Shown here: positions 12,008 to 22,223 of the stretch, in pieces | How the letters are laid out: each line of letters starts with the position of its first letter | How positions within the stretch are numbered: the first letter of the stretch is position 1 | DNA from: Branchiostoma floridae | Taxonomy: Eukaryota > Chordata > Leptocardii > Amphioxiformes > Branchiostomatidae | Direction of reading: 5' to 3' | Length of the DNA stretch: 64,000 nucleotides | NCBI RefSeq assembly: GCF_000003815.2 | Contig: NC_049997.1 | Span: 11,894,459-11,958,458 of the forward strand | Notes under the pieces: generated by a model | What the model saw: the letters and a program-made list of their open reading frames with translations, nothing else | Databases searched by the model: none | What the model was told of the DNA's origin: nothing | Position numbers and translations under genes: made by a program

Positions 12008-12112
12008 TTTGCCATCATAAACATTAATATCTCTGTCAGTCAGAAGAACGTGATTGGGGCTAGTCAGAAATGCCATCAATTCAAAGTTCGATGAACCTGT
12101 ATACTGCAGCAC
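12008..12112 (-). other. Candidate internal exon of an unidentified minus-strand gene
   Basis: A 105-nt minus-strand segment (35 codons, phase 0 to 0) sits between a CTTGTCAG acceptor and a consensus GTAAGTGGG donor. It reads VLQYTGSSNFELMAFLTSPN then HVLLTDRDINVYDGK. Composition is protein-like and both splice sites are good. The pattern is loosely beta-propeller-like, but I do not recognise it. Upstream partner exons were not found. Confidence 0.35.
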
Positions 12113-13915
12113 CTGACAAGCAGCTAATTTGTAGCTTTCTCATTTGCATTTTCAATTTAGCCCATGCCATGGAATAGGTCAGGGACACAGTCACTGTATT
12201 CAATAAAGCTGAGACTCTTAGGACAAACTCTAAATAAAAGATCGCACATCTTTCAACTTTGTTAGGTCAGATTTCAGATGGGTAACAAGTCTTTATATAC
12301 TATGACTAGCTGCAAAATCTTTTTAAAAAAACATGGTCCTGTTCCTGTATGAAGGGCTTGATACACTTTTTTGTTCTCTTTTCTGGAAAATGTTGTTAAG
12401 GATAACAGGTCTGTGATACTTCAACTTGTCAAAAGTCAAAGTGCACATTGCTGGCAAGTATTTTCAGCCCTGCTGTATGTTGCCCTGCTGTACAGCAGAG
12501 AGCATTTTCAAATGAAAACAAATCTAAACATTTAAGAGATAAAGGCTTAAAACTTAAGAGTAAATAAAGATGATTTTGAAAAAAAAACATTAATTTTCAA
12601 GCTATAGCTCTAAAGCTGTTGTTAAATGATATACTTAGTTGTTTTCTATTAGATTTAGACTTGTCTACTACAAAGACTTTAAAACAAGGCCAAAGTGAAA
12701 AACAAAAACCAAACAGTTTGAAAGTAAAGTTCCTTTAAAGCAAAACCACAATTTTCACACCTACCAAAGTTTCCACTAGCCTTGCAGGAGTCCAGTCTTG
12801 TTTAACTCTAGTCTACTTCAAATGGCCGATATCCAACAACGAGTCAACTGTCAGAAATGAAACGGATGATCTGTACAATGGGAAGTATGGAATGTCCGAA
12901 CACTTCGTTGGAAACCACGTCAGCAGTATGGCGGGTAAGCCCCTTCGTCCATAGAAACTATGTCATAGTACCAGGGGGTAACCCCTCACTCCATTGGAAA
13001 CCATGTCATAGTGAGGGTCTCCATGGGGTTAGTGCACTGCAATTTATGGAAAAAATTCTTGCACTCCTCATACATTTTGGTAATAAAAAAAAAAGTTCGT
13101 AACATACTGTATGTGAAATGGGCTTTACATTGATTTCGATCTGATTACAAGTTATATAAAATCAGAAATGGTGACTATGCTTTATGAAAAAGGGACATGC
13201 ATGCTCCCAACAATAGGTAAACCCCCAACAGCGACAGAAACCACGTCATTGTGAGATTGTAGCATGGATACAAGACTCGTTAAGCCTCTAACGTTCGACG
13301 GTTCTTCAAAGCGACAAAACATTAACCCACGCAGGATGGCAACCAGGCTAGTATCGTAGGAAACTACGTAGTTTTCTGTGTTAGAAGTATTCTAAATAAA
13401 GGGGTGTTCTGATATCAAAGCAAACCTACTCTGGAAGAGCACTTCAGCCCTGTGATAATAATCGTTATTGATTTGTCTGGCATTTTCATAAAGAAAGATT
13501 TTTTCTTATTTTGATGGACTTTCTAGGGTGAGGAAAAAGAGCTAGAAACACCTGTTTGTTTAATATGTTAGGTTTACGTTAACATTATATAATAATAATT
13601 ATGATTTTTTTTTCAAAACATTACAGGGTATTGCAAAGTAGCAAATCGAATTTGAAAGATCTTCTATGTACATACATTAAACTTTTGATAATAATTTTTT
13701 GTTTGTTTTATTAAACACAGAAATACTCTATTTCCAGTAAGGAACACTTGAATAATGACTAACATGTGATGTAAGTGTTTGGGTAGCTATGAGTCATCAT
13801 TTTTTGTTACTGTAAACATGAGAAACAATGGAATTAAGCCAAGGCAAGAATTAAGATAAAGTTGCTTAATACTGCACATTACTCCCATTGCAAAGAGATC
13901 CTCATATCCTTGTTA

Positions 13916-14098
13916 TACAGTCAAACCTGTCTATAGCGGCCACTCAAGGGACCGGACAAATTTGGCCACTATAGACAGGTGGCCTCTGTATAGAGGTGGT
14001 AACTTGTAGATAAAATACCCAAGGGACCGACAAAAAGTGGCCACTATGGACAGGTGGCCCCTCTGTAGAGGTAGCCCCTAATACAGGTTTGACTGTAC
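13916..14098. mobile_element. Palindromic element with TACAGTCAAACCTGT ends (family C, copy 1)
   Basis: Starts TACAGTCAAACCTGTCTATA and ends with the inverse CAGGTTTGACTGTA. Inside are mirrored GGCCACT..GTGGCC blocks. A second copy in the opposite internal orientation lies at 16169-16350 beyond the last PIH1D1 coding exon pair. Degenerate relatives occur near 23718-23850 and 47153-47215. Confidence 0.65.
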
Positions 14099-14644
14099 CA
14101 TCATCATATTTGTACAAAAGGTCACAACTGCATTGAGAGCTAAAGGCTATAGCATATCAATGTCAATTTATGAAATGCAATGTACAAAATCAAACATCAG
14201 ATGAGGACACTAGATCAGCCAGGAAACCAAGCTGCACAACGTTAATAGACATATTCATATTTTCACAAAATCATCAAAGATTATCCTGTGTTACCTTTGA
14301 ACTACCGCGCCAGAAAGCAATGAGATGTAATCTCCAAGCAGATATTGGGAGGGAGATCCTTTAACGTTTTCTGACTGCCGGGTTTCGCTAACACTCTAGT
14401 AGTAACAGCCCATAACTCCACACTCTCCGGACAGTAGGCTTGTACAAAAGCTCTTCATAACCACATGGGGTTTAGCAGTCACTTCAAAGCAGCCCAGCAG
14501 TTAGAAAACGTCCCGATCTTTACCGCAACATCTGCTTTGAGATTTCCGACCTACTTGAGTACAACGTTAAGTTTTTTTTTAAAAATGAGATAATCAAAAG
14601 AAACAATAGTATCGTGAAGTCATTGAGGGAAATGGAAGAAGTTA

Positions 14645-14868
14645 CCTGGATATTCTCTCGAAGTAGCAAGTCTCAAACCGGCTGCAATTTCTTGAGAGTT
14701 CGTCTTATTTTTCTGTTGCTTGGCATGGGGTTTCCCCTGGTCACAACTTCCTAGTTGTGTAAGGTCAAAGGTCGCTGGGATAGTCCACGCAAATTGGGTA
14801 GAAACAGGTTTAACCATTGTGTAAAAATAGGAGTGTCGGCACTTGTATAGATCTAAACCATAATACAT
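14645..14868 (-). other. Possible 5' exon of an unknown minus-strand transcript
   Basis: Minus-strand segment with an open frame from an ATG at 14868 to a CCAG|GTAACT donor at 14645. No conserved domain. It might be the first exon of the hypothetical minus-strand gene whose internal exons may lie at 12008-12112 and 215-298. Support is weak: frame openness and a single splice site. Confidence 0.15.
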
Positions 14869-15258
14869 GTAATGTCTGCACTTATAAAACGTTTTAGAAA
14901 AAATTATCTTTATTTATCGATAGCCATATACCATAATTACATTTTTGAGTGACCGTTTCCTTATGCTGCTATCAGTCAGTCAGTCAGTCCCATAGCTTAT
15001 AAAAATACAAATAATGACTCAGCTTTATTTTTGACACATTATTATTGTTCTTGGAAATGAACTAGTACGCTTACTGAGAATTCAGTGAAATTCTTTTCAT
15101 AAAACCTCCCTGTAGCTGACACTCAACTGCAGTTTTCACCATTATCACAAGGTGGCAGGTCACAACAAGGCTTTTATCCAAGCATATTTACTGGTGGCAT
15201 TAGGCAGCATCAAAAGTTATTACTCACACCTTTGACCCACTATCTTTTACAGAGTTTC

Positions 15259-15264
15259 TTTATT
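15259..15264 (-). terminator. Candidate polyadenylation signal of PIH1D1
   Basis: AATAAA on the minus strand about 400 nt past the PIH1D1 stop. It would give a moderate 3' UTR. Position only; cleavage is not shown. Confidence 0.4.
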
Positions 15265-15665
15265 TCTATGTGTATGAAAATGGCATACAGCAAAAAAAAT
15301 ACATAAATCTTGACATGTTTGTGGTAGTTATATTTTCACATGAACTGATATTTTCACAAGCACAATGAACTCTCCAATACGAATTGGTGACACTGCAAAT
15401 GTATGGTTCCATTGTATTACCACACTTAAGAATTGGGAAAAGCTCCTTTTTCTTACTACAGTAATACATATCTTGCATATTTCATTTAACGAAATAATAG
15501 ACGTTGAACAAGGACAAACACCACAACAACAACAAATCTTCTTTTCATTTGTTCAAAGATTATCTAAACCAAACCAACACTTTCACACCAAGAGAAATAT
15601 ATGCTGCACAAAGTTTGCAAATGCCATATTTATCTTCTTTTCCCTTCATATCATGATGACAGCTA

Positions 15666-18600
15666 TCAACTTGCTGGCTGTACTGGCATTGTCAGGGTCA
15701 ACGTCTGTAAAGACAGAAAAAAAAATATGAACATCTAAAAAAACCAACAGCTTCAAATTTTCAAGCAATTGTATTGTAATGTACAATGGAGCAGTGTTCA
15801 AGCCAGCCTGAATTTGTTTTCCGTCCCCTGGATTTTGAATGGAAGTCCTGTCAAGTGTGGAAGGTGCAACGATCCTAGGGGGTCTGGGAAAATTTTGAAA
15901 TCTAGACCCTCTGAAACACTAGTACTATTGCCTGCATTTTGAGGGGCAAATTTTCCTGGTAGAGTAGACCTGATTCAATGGCATATGTGCTAAATTTTGG
16001 AGATCTTTGCAAAATTTGATTTTTTTAATACCATTACATGCCAATTTTTGTCCATCAGCAGATGGAATAGGCAAAATTTCTTCCATCCCCAGCTGCAAAA
16101 TTCCTCAATGGACAAAAGGATGGATGCTGGCTAGAACCCTGCATTGGAGACAAAGGATACATTTGATGTACAGTCAAACCTGTATTAGGGGCCACCTCTA
16201 CAGAGGGGCCACCTGTCCATAGTGGCCACTTTTTGTCAGTCCCTTGGGTATTTTATCTACAAGTTACCACCTCTATACAGAGGCCACCTGTCTATAGTGG
16301 CCAAATTTGTCCGTTCCCTTGAGTGGCCGCTATAGACAGGTTTGACTGTAGTTGAAACAGAATTCAGCAAAATATATGATAAAACTACAGACCCTAGTTT
16401 TTTTGTTGAACTGTGCCCCAGACTCTTCCCGGTTGATGTTATAAGGTAGAAAGATGTCCAGATGGTAGAGGTCAGGCCGTGCACCCAGGACTATTCTGTC
16501 CTCACCAACATCCAAGGTCAAAAATTTCACAGATCTCTGCAAACCAAGAAAACATATAGAACTCAACACAAAGAGTTTGGAAATTTGATTTCTGTGGATA
16601 ACATCTCTGTGAATACTTGAATTGTATTAAAAATCATGAATTGTATTGTATCAAAAATCATTGGAAAGATTGTTTATTGCCCTTTATAAATATAATGATA
16701 GTCCTTTATATGATCATCAGTTGAGCACCAAGGCTACATATGAGAGTTAGTCGCAAAAAAATGAAGTGCCAAAATTTCATTGAAACATTTCATAGTTTTA
16801 CTTATATCGAGCGCCCTATTAAGAAATGTTACGTCAAGTTAGTTCAAATCGTAGGTATCTTCAACCGAGGACATTTTAGGAGTTTATCAAGGAGTTAAAT
16901 ACTTAGACTATACATAGACTGAACTTTTTCAAGAGGCTATATGATATTTTCACAACAATAGATCCCGACACATCATCTTATGATACCATCTTGTGATACT
17001 TCAGAAATCTTGTTGACTGCACTACATAAAATAACACTACTTTTTTTTCTAAAATCATTATCAGTAAAAATCCTGAATGTTGTTGTTTTTACCACAGCAG
17101 GTAGTTTGAATTCTGCCACCAGGAATTCTGGGTAGCCGTCTGCTGGTTCTTTGATGATTGTGTACTCTGGCTCTGGTATTCTGTGGATAAGACAAGAAAC
17201 CTGATTGGTCAATCAAATCCTTCTTCAAATATACTGATTGGTTGTAAAAAGAAAAGCTTGGAAACTTTCCCCTTGTGTGATTGGCTAATAAACAAAAACA
17301 TGTTACAGAGGCAACCAATACACTAACACCTAATGCAAGTTAAATAGCAAAGATGATCAAAAACTACAACAATTTAAAGCTACATTTTGGAAACCAACCT
17401 GGTTTCTGTTGATTCAACTTCAGAAATCAGAGATGAAGACTTGTCCCTGGAAAAATACAGAATGATATCACTTAAATATTGTTCATAGTTCCAGACAAGG
17501 CTTAAAAGTACTAGTAAAGCAACAACAAAGTAATAATATCCTCAATCGTATAAAGTATAATTATAGAAAATGTTGGCAAGAACTTTTTTCTACTACATGT
17601 ATTACAAGTTTGGAATCTAATAGCATTTTAAGCTATACCTATCCATTGACAAAGCAAAATTGGAATAAGAGGAATCAAAATAAAGGTTTGGAAAAATGTG
17701 ATTTACTACCTGTCCATCTCATGGATGAAAGGTTTAGACTTTGTCCGGAGGAACTGTTCTTGAAGAGCACCAAGACATCTTCTGTTCTTCAAGATGGTGT
17801 AGTCTGAGAAACAAAAGGTAAGGAAATCATTACAATCAATATTTAAGCAGTGAATTATATTATAATACCAGACTTCTTCATTTAAACACATTCATGGTGT
17901 AAAAGCATCAGTACGATAACAAACATCAACAGACTCATGATGACATAAATAATTGTAACATTATATCCATGCATATGTGACAAAAAGGATGGAAAAGGCT
18001 GAAGACAATAATGTTAGACAAATTGAGTAATACTAACTTCTACTGAGAAGCATTTGGTACTTTTGTTCCAGTCCCTCCAGACAAACCACAAGGAAGAAGG
18101 CCTTGAAGATGTCTTGTTTCTAGAAATAAAGCACAACATTATGATTAAGAACAACATTCATGTACATTATAACACAAAAAAAAACAAAGTTATGGGGATT
18201 CAATATCCTGAAAGATTCTAACTTCACAGAAAACTGTACATGTATGTGCTTTAAATGAAATACCTGCATTTTGTCGTAAAAGTTTGGATTGACTATCACA
18301 TCATATGCTGTACAGCCTTTTCCACCTGTAAAGGCACACTCATGAGTTACTGTATTCAATGTTCATCAAACTCTTCAGAACTTAGTCATAACAAGGACAT
18401 CACATCTACATATTAATGTCTCTGGTCATAAACTATCAAGAGGCTCAACACCAGATACTTAACCTTTAAGTTGCAATTTAATTAAACTAATATTATACTT
18501 AATAATGATTGTTGGGTCAACCAGACTTTAACTAAGTACTGTAAATGCATTTAATTTTGTAGGGATTCAATTTCGCAGTAGCAGAAAAATAGAAAGTTGT

Positions 18601-21600
18601 TGAGTTTGTGGTAGAGTCATAGTCACAGTGGTTTTGAGTTTGTGGTGAAGCGGCCACCGCAAAGACGGCAAACATAAAACCACCACAAACATTTCTACAT
18701 TCACAGTATGTAAACTGTAGCACCAAAGATAGTCTTAAACTGTAAGATTTTGCAGGATGGTTACAATGACACGTATGGCCAAAATAACTTGACAAAGAGA
18801 GTTGACAACAACAAAGTGCTGACGTCTCCAACCTTTGTCCACTTCTGTGTGCGGCTCCCCGATACTCATACTGACGCGATATTTCCCAGCATCCTCTGAC
18901 TCCAGAATCTCTCTCAGCTCCTCCTCATTGATATCCCTGGGCTCAGGGACCTGTGTGAAATAGAGAAGTTTTTTTATGCCAACACCTCAGAGGGGGAAAT
19001 CATTTTGTGCAGTACTATGATCCTGCTTTTACATTGTGTCTGACAATCTGTTTGGGATATAAAAACTAAACTATCATGGAAGGGATAAAAAATACAAATC
19101 ACTGAATGTAATTCCACCCATCTGAATTGAATTTGTACCTATCTTGTTACAGGAATATCTTGTAATCTCTTACTTTGAGGAAGTCTTTTTATGGGATAAC
19201 TAAGTTTCAAGTCATTTAATCACCTCTTCAGCTGTACAGACATTGATGAACACTTTCTGCTCATTATCTGCCTTGGTTTTCACACAGAAACCTGGAAAAT
19301 AAAAGGAGAATATTAGAAAAACTTTCTTGTTTCAACTTACTCTCTAAAACCTAAAAGTTGATTGAACCAGTACATTAAAAAATATATGGAACTGAGTTTC
19401 TCTCAAAAAGTGTACTTATCATTGAAGTTAGCTGAACGCACACCAGTGGCGGCGGCAGAGGGGGGGCAGGGGGGGCGGCTGCCCCCCCGGAAAATATGTT
19501 GGGGGGGCGTCGCCCCCCCCCCCAAAATCAAGCTGAAACCTTGTGTATTTTTTTGATGATGGAAATTTCATAAAATCAAGCTAGTCTAACAGCAAAATTT
19601 ACCCTTGAAAATGCAAGAAATGGCGTTTCAGAGAGTCCCGATTTCAAAATTTCGCCAGACCTTCCTTGTGACGGCTGCGTCTTTGGCGCAGGACAATATT
19701 TTGCTGTAGCGTTGCTCTGAAAAATCTTTTAAACCAATAGAAATTGTACTATCGTACTTAGCTTAGTTTACAAGCAGAAAGTGCCACTAAAATGCAGAAA
19801 ATGACGTTTCAGACGGTCAAGATTTTAAAATTTTCTCCGGACCTCCCAAGCGATGACGTTCGCCTCCGGCGCTCACAACGACATGGTGAAAATTTGTGCG
19901 TGGTAGCTTATGTCATCGCCCTCAAACATCTTTTTCTTTGACAAAAATGGCATAAGATTTAGCATAGTCTACCAGCAAAATTTGTCCCTCAAAATACAGA
20001 AAATGTCGTTTCATAGGGGGCAGATTTCGAAATTTCCCAAGACCAACCAACCTTGCGACAGCTCGCACCTTCGGCACTCGAAATCGTGAAAATATTTTTG
20101 GGGCATCGCCTTCGCTAAAACCATGTGTCTTTCTAACAGAATTGCCATCAAACTTTGCTTAGTACTAGTAGATGGCAGCAAAATTTGCCCGTCAAAACGC
20201 AGGAAATGCCGCTTTAGAGGGCCTAGATTTCAAATTTTCCCGGGGGAACATGCCCCCGGACACCCCTAGCGTGGTCGCGCCTATGGCGCGACGGGTAGCG
20301 CCAGCGTGAGCCGCAAAATTCTGTTAGGAAAAGTTCGCCCCCCCAGACGAAATTTCCTGCCGCCGCCTCTGCACACAAGTCTGACTTATGATGATGTTGG
20401 TACCGGTAATATATCATGTCAAAGTTGAAGGCCCCTGAGACATAAACAAAACATTGTTATGCAAATTACGATAGTGGTTGAGACAGAACTATTTACAAGT
20501 CAAGGGCCTTCACTTTTAACATACTACCCACAACCATTGTTGCCAAGCATGCGTAAGTTCAGACATGTGGACAAGATTATAAATCACCAGGTTTAGGTAC
20601 GACCCTCCTCCCGAGCGGCTCCTGTGGCTGTAGGCCCCCCAATCCTGCTGCACCTTCCTTCTCCAAACTCTGAAAACAGAGACATTCAATTTACACACAA
20701 TTTACTGTAAATTCTTTTATTTCACAGGGGACTTCAATTCCTAGCCATGGTTATGAATACATGTTAGTATGAACAAGGAGGTTGAAAGAGGTCCTTTTAA
20801 CCTCCTTGGTATGAATAACATGTCTCCACAGTGCACTGAGGTAGAGGGGAATGGAGGTTTTCGTTGTATTTCAGGTTTGCTTCCTTGGTTCTACTAACAG
20901 TAGAAATATGGAGTAAAACAGACTATGACATGTACAGTAAAACCTTGCATAAGTTGAATGTACTTCAAAAACTAGTAGTAGGGGGCCTTGAAAAAATTAT
21001 GCACACATGGAGTTCTCACATTTTTCCTATCACCCATGACAACATCAGAACAATAGATAGTGTACTACAGATGGTGAACGTAGCAAGTATACCAAAGTCA
21101 CGGTCACTGGGTGCCCAGTGCGGAACTCGTGGAGAAAATGGCGTCGGCACTCGGGGCCCAGTGCGGAAGAATCTTCAGCACAGGAATTCCAGTGCGGAAA
21201 GGCTTTGTTCGAGTGCTGAAGACCCGTCAGCACTGGAATTCAAGAGCCGAAACTTGTCTCGGCACTCGTTTTCTAGTGCTGAACTCCGCCCGGCACTCGG
21301 TTTCTAGTGCTGATCTCCGCTCAGCACTCGGTTTCTAGTGCGGAAGGGTGGTTGAAAGGTCGTCCAGCACTGGTTACCCAGTGCGGAGGTCATTCAGCAC
21401 TGGATAACCTAGTGACGATCTACCTAAGTCACGGGTTCCGCACTGGGATTTCTAGTGCTCGGTGACTTTTCGGCACTAGAGGCCGAGTGCTAAGACCACT
21501 TCGGCACTGGAAGCCGAGTGCTATTATCATTTTTGGACCGTCAGCACTGGGTTTCCAGTGCTCGCGTCCAAATCGTTACTCAAAAACATTGCTTGGATAG

Positions 21601-21966
21601 CAGATAATCTAAATTTAGAAAGCAGGAACTTGAACTTGAGTGCTGAGTTAAAGATCTTACTTGACATACAGCAGCACAGCCTAATGTTGCCTTCTCACCT
21701 TATGTCACTTATACTGTAATGTAAATCAATTTTGCCCAAGTGTTGTCTCTCTCGGAACTCGGAACAGCATGTGTAACGTTAATCATAATCATGCGGAAGG
21801 GGCCTTCCGCACTAGACACCGAGTGCTGAGAGAGGAACCCGTGACTTCGGTAGTTTTGCGTGAACGTACGATCCTCATAGTTTACTCGCCTACTTACCTC
21901 CAGCAGCAGCCGTTTGTAGAGATCTTCATCGTCCAAGTTCAGCAAACTCGAATCACTTTCCGCCAT
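15666..21966 (-). CDS. PIH1D1: PIH1 domain-containing protein 1 (R2TP complex subunit), 11 exons
   Basis: Coding exons, 5' to 3': 21966-21898, 20669-20588, 19291-19224, 18950-18833, 18325-18264, 18119-18038, 17803-17710, 17446-17399, 17180-17093, 16536-16393, 15704-15666. All have AG/GT borders and matching phases, giving 297 aa (human about 290). The N-terminal PIH domain shows [19 protein letters not shown] (residues 51-69), keeping the two lysines (55 and 63) that in the human protein bind the phosphorylated DSDD motif of TELO2. [20 protein letters not shown] follows. The C-terminal CS-like domain carries [11 protein letters not shown] and [13 protein letters not shown], and the protein ends TMPVQPAS. 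The family adapts clients such as TELO2-TTI and snoRNP factors to RUVBL1/2-HSP90. It is divergent from ALDH16A1. A candidate AATAAA lies at 15259-15264. Confidence 0.95.
16169..16350. mobile_element. Palindromic element with TACAGTCAAACCTGT ends (family C, copy 2)
   Basis: In PIH1D1 intron 10, 43 bp past the 3' border of exon 10. Ends TACAGTCAAACCTGTATTAG and its inverse AGGTTTGACTGTA. It is internally the reverse complement of the 13916-14098 copy. Confidence 0.65.
18537..18710. mobile_element. Inverted-repeat element (family B, copy 2)
   Basis: In PIH1D1 intron 4. Starts ACTGTAAATGCATTTAATTT and ends ACATTTCTACATTCACAGTA. Internal TTGTGGT and ACCACAAAC words correspond to the TTCGCGGT words of copy 1 after CpG decay (C to T). 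Confidence 0.55.
19446..20373. mobile_element. GGCGGCGGCAGAGG-ended element with four internal ~195-bp tandem units
   Basis: Occupies most of PIH1D1 intron 2. The left end GTGGCGGCGGCAGAGGGGG is mirrored by CTGCCGCCGCCTCTGC at the right end. Next to each end are C- or G-rich runs that are also complementary. Between them a unit starting CAGCAAAATTT, then a TGCAGAAAATGxCGTTTCA-like block and a GATTTCAAAATTT-like block, occurs four times (about 19590, 19776, 19973 and 20176). Non-coding. Probably a non-autonomous DNA element carrying a satellite-like core. Confidence 0.6.
20773..20812. repeat. Short hairpin CAAGGAGGTT / AACCTCCTTG, copy 1
   Basis: In PIH1D1 intron 1: ACAAGGAGGTTGAAAG, then a loop of a few bp, then CTTTTAACCTCCTTGG. 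Wider flanks (TGTTAGTATGAA and ATGAATAACATG) are partly mirrored too. The same stem recurs at 43383-43424 in the tyrosinase gene. Confidence 0.5.
21100..21560. repeat. Tandem array of ~32-bp imperfect palindromes (GCACTgg..ccAGTGC)
   Basis: In PIH1D1 intron 1. About a dozen units of roughly 30-45 bp, each with a small dyad such as CAGCACTGGAATTCCAGTGC or CGGCACTCGG.. paired with AGTGCTGA. Spacer sequence varies between units. One isolated unit lies at 21796-21826. The strand would fold into a series of small hairpins. Confidence 0.65.
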
Positions 21967-22223
21967 TATTTCAATTCTTTGCGGACACTACCACTCGATA
22001 AAGGGAGGTTCAATGCTTATACTCTCGTTATTTTAGCCTATCTTTTTTTAACTTGTGTATTATGAGTAGTGTTTACTATACTAAAATACTTTATATTGTC
22101 TTTATTTCATTTAATCTTTTTAACTATCCACTAAAGACGTAAATAGAACGTTATAAACTATAATTTTTACCTCTTACGAAGTGAAATGATCCGAATTGTC
22201 ATGTGACTTTCATCTGGGTAAAG
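21967..22223. promoter_or_regulatory. Bidirectional promoter between PIH1D1 and ALDH16A1
   Basis: Only 257 bp separate the two start codons. Each start codon lies in a YY1-like context reading outward: AATAATGGCGGA for PIH1D1 and AAGATGGCTGCC for ALDH16A1. A TCATGTGAC E-box-like word is at about 22199-22207. No TATA box is evident, as usual for such promoters. The assignment rests on geometry and motifs. Confidence 0.7.

Larger units (their letters stand above)
1..15230. other. Region without an assignable gene: repeats and isolated exon-like pieces
   Basis: No continuous or spliceable gene could be assembled here. Most open frames are short, AT-rich and lack family motifs. What can be seen is several families of inverted-repeat elements (listed separately), one assembly gap, a GGAT-type microsatellite near 10890-10945, and exon-like minus-strand pieces at 215-298, 4180-4265, 5700-5819 and 12008-12112. 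It may be intergenic DNA or the introns of a gene continuing to the left. Confidence 0.6.

Noticed and set aside
21045-21338. Repetitive frames in PIH1D1 intron 1
   Set aside because: They are translations of the hairpin array and have no independent coding support.
21100-21560. CRISPR-like regular repeat array
   Set aside because: Spacing and repeat sequence vary, the host is eukaryotic, and units are self-complementary palindromes rather than a constant repeat with unique spacers.
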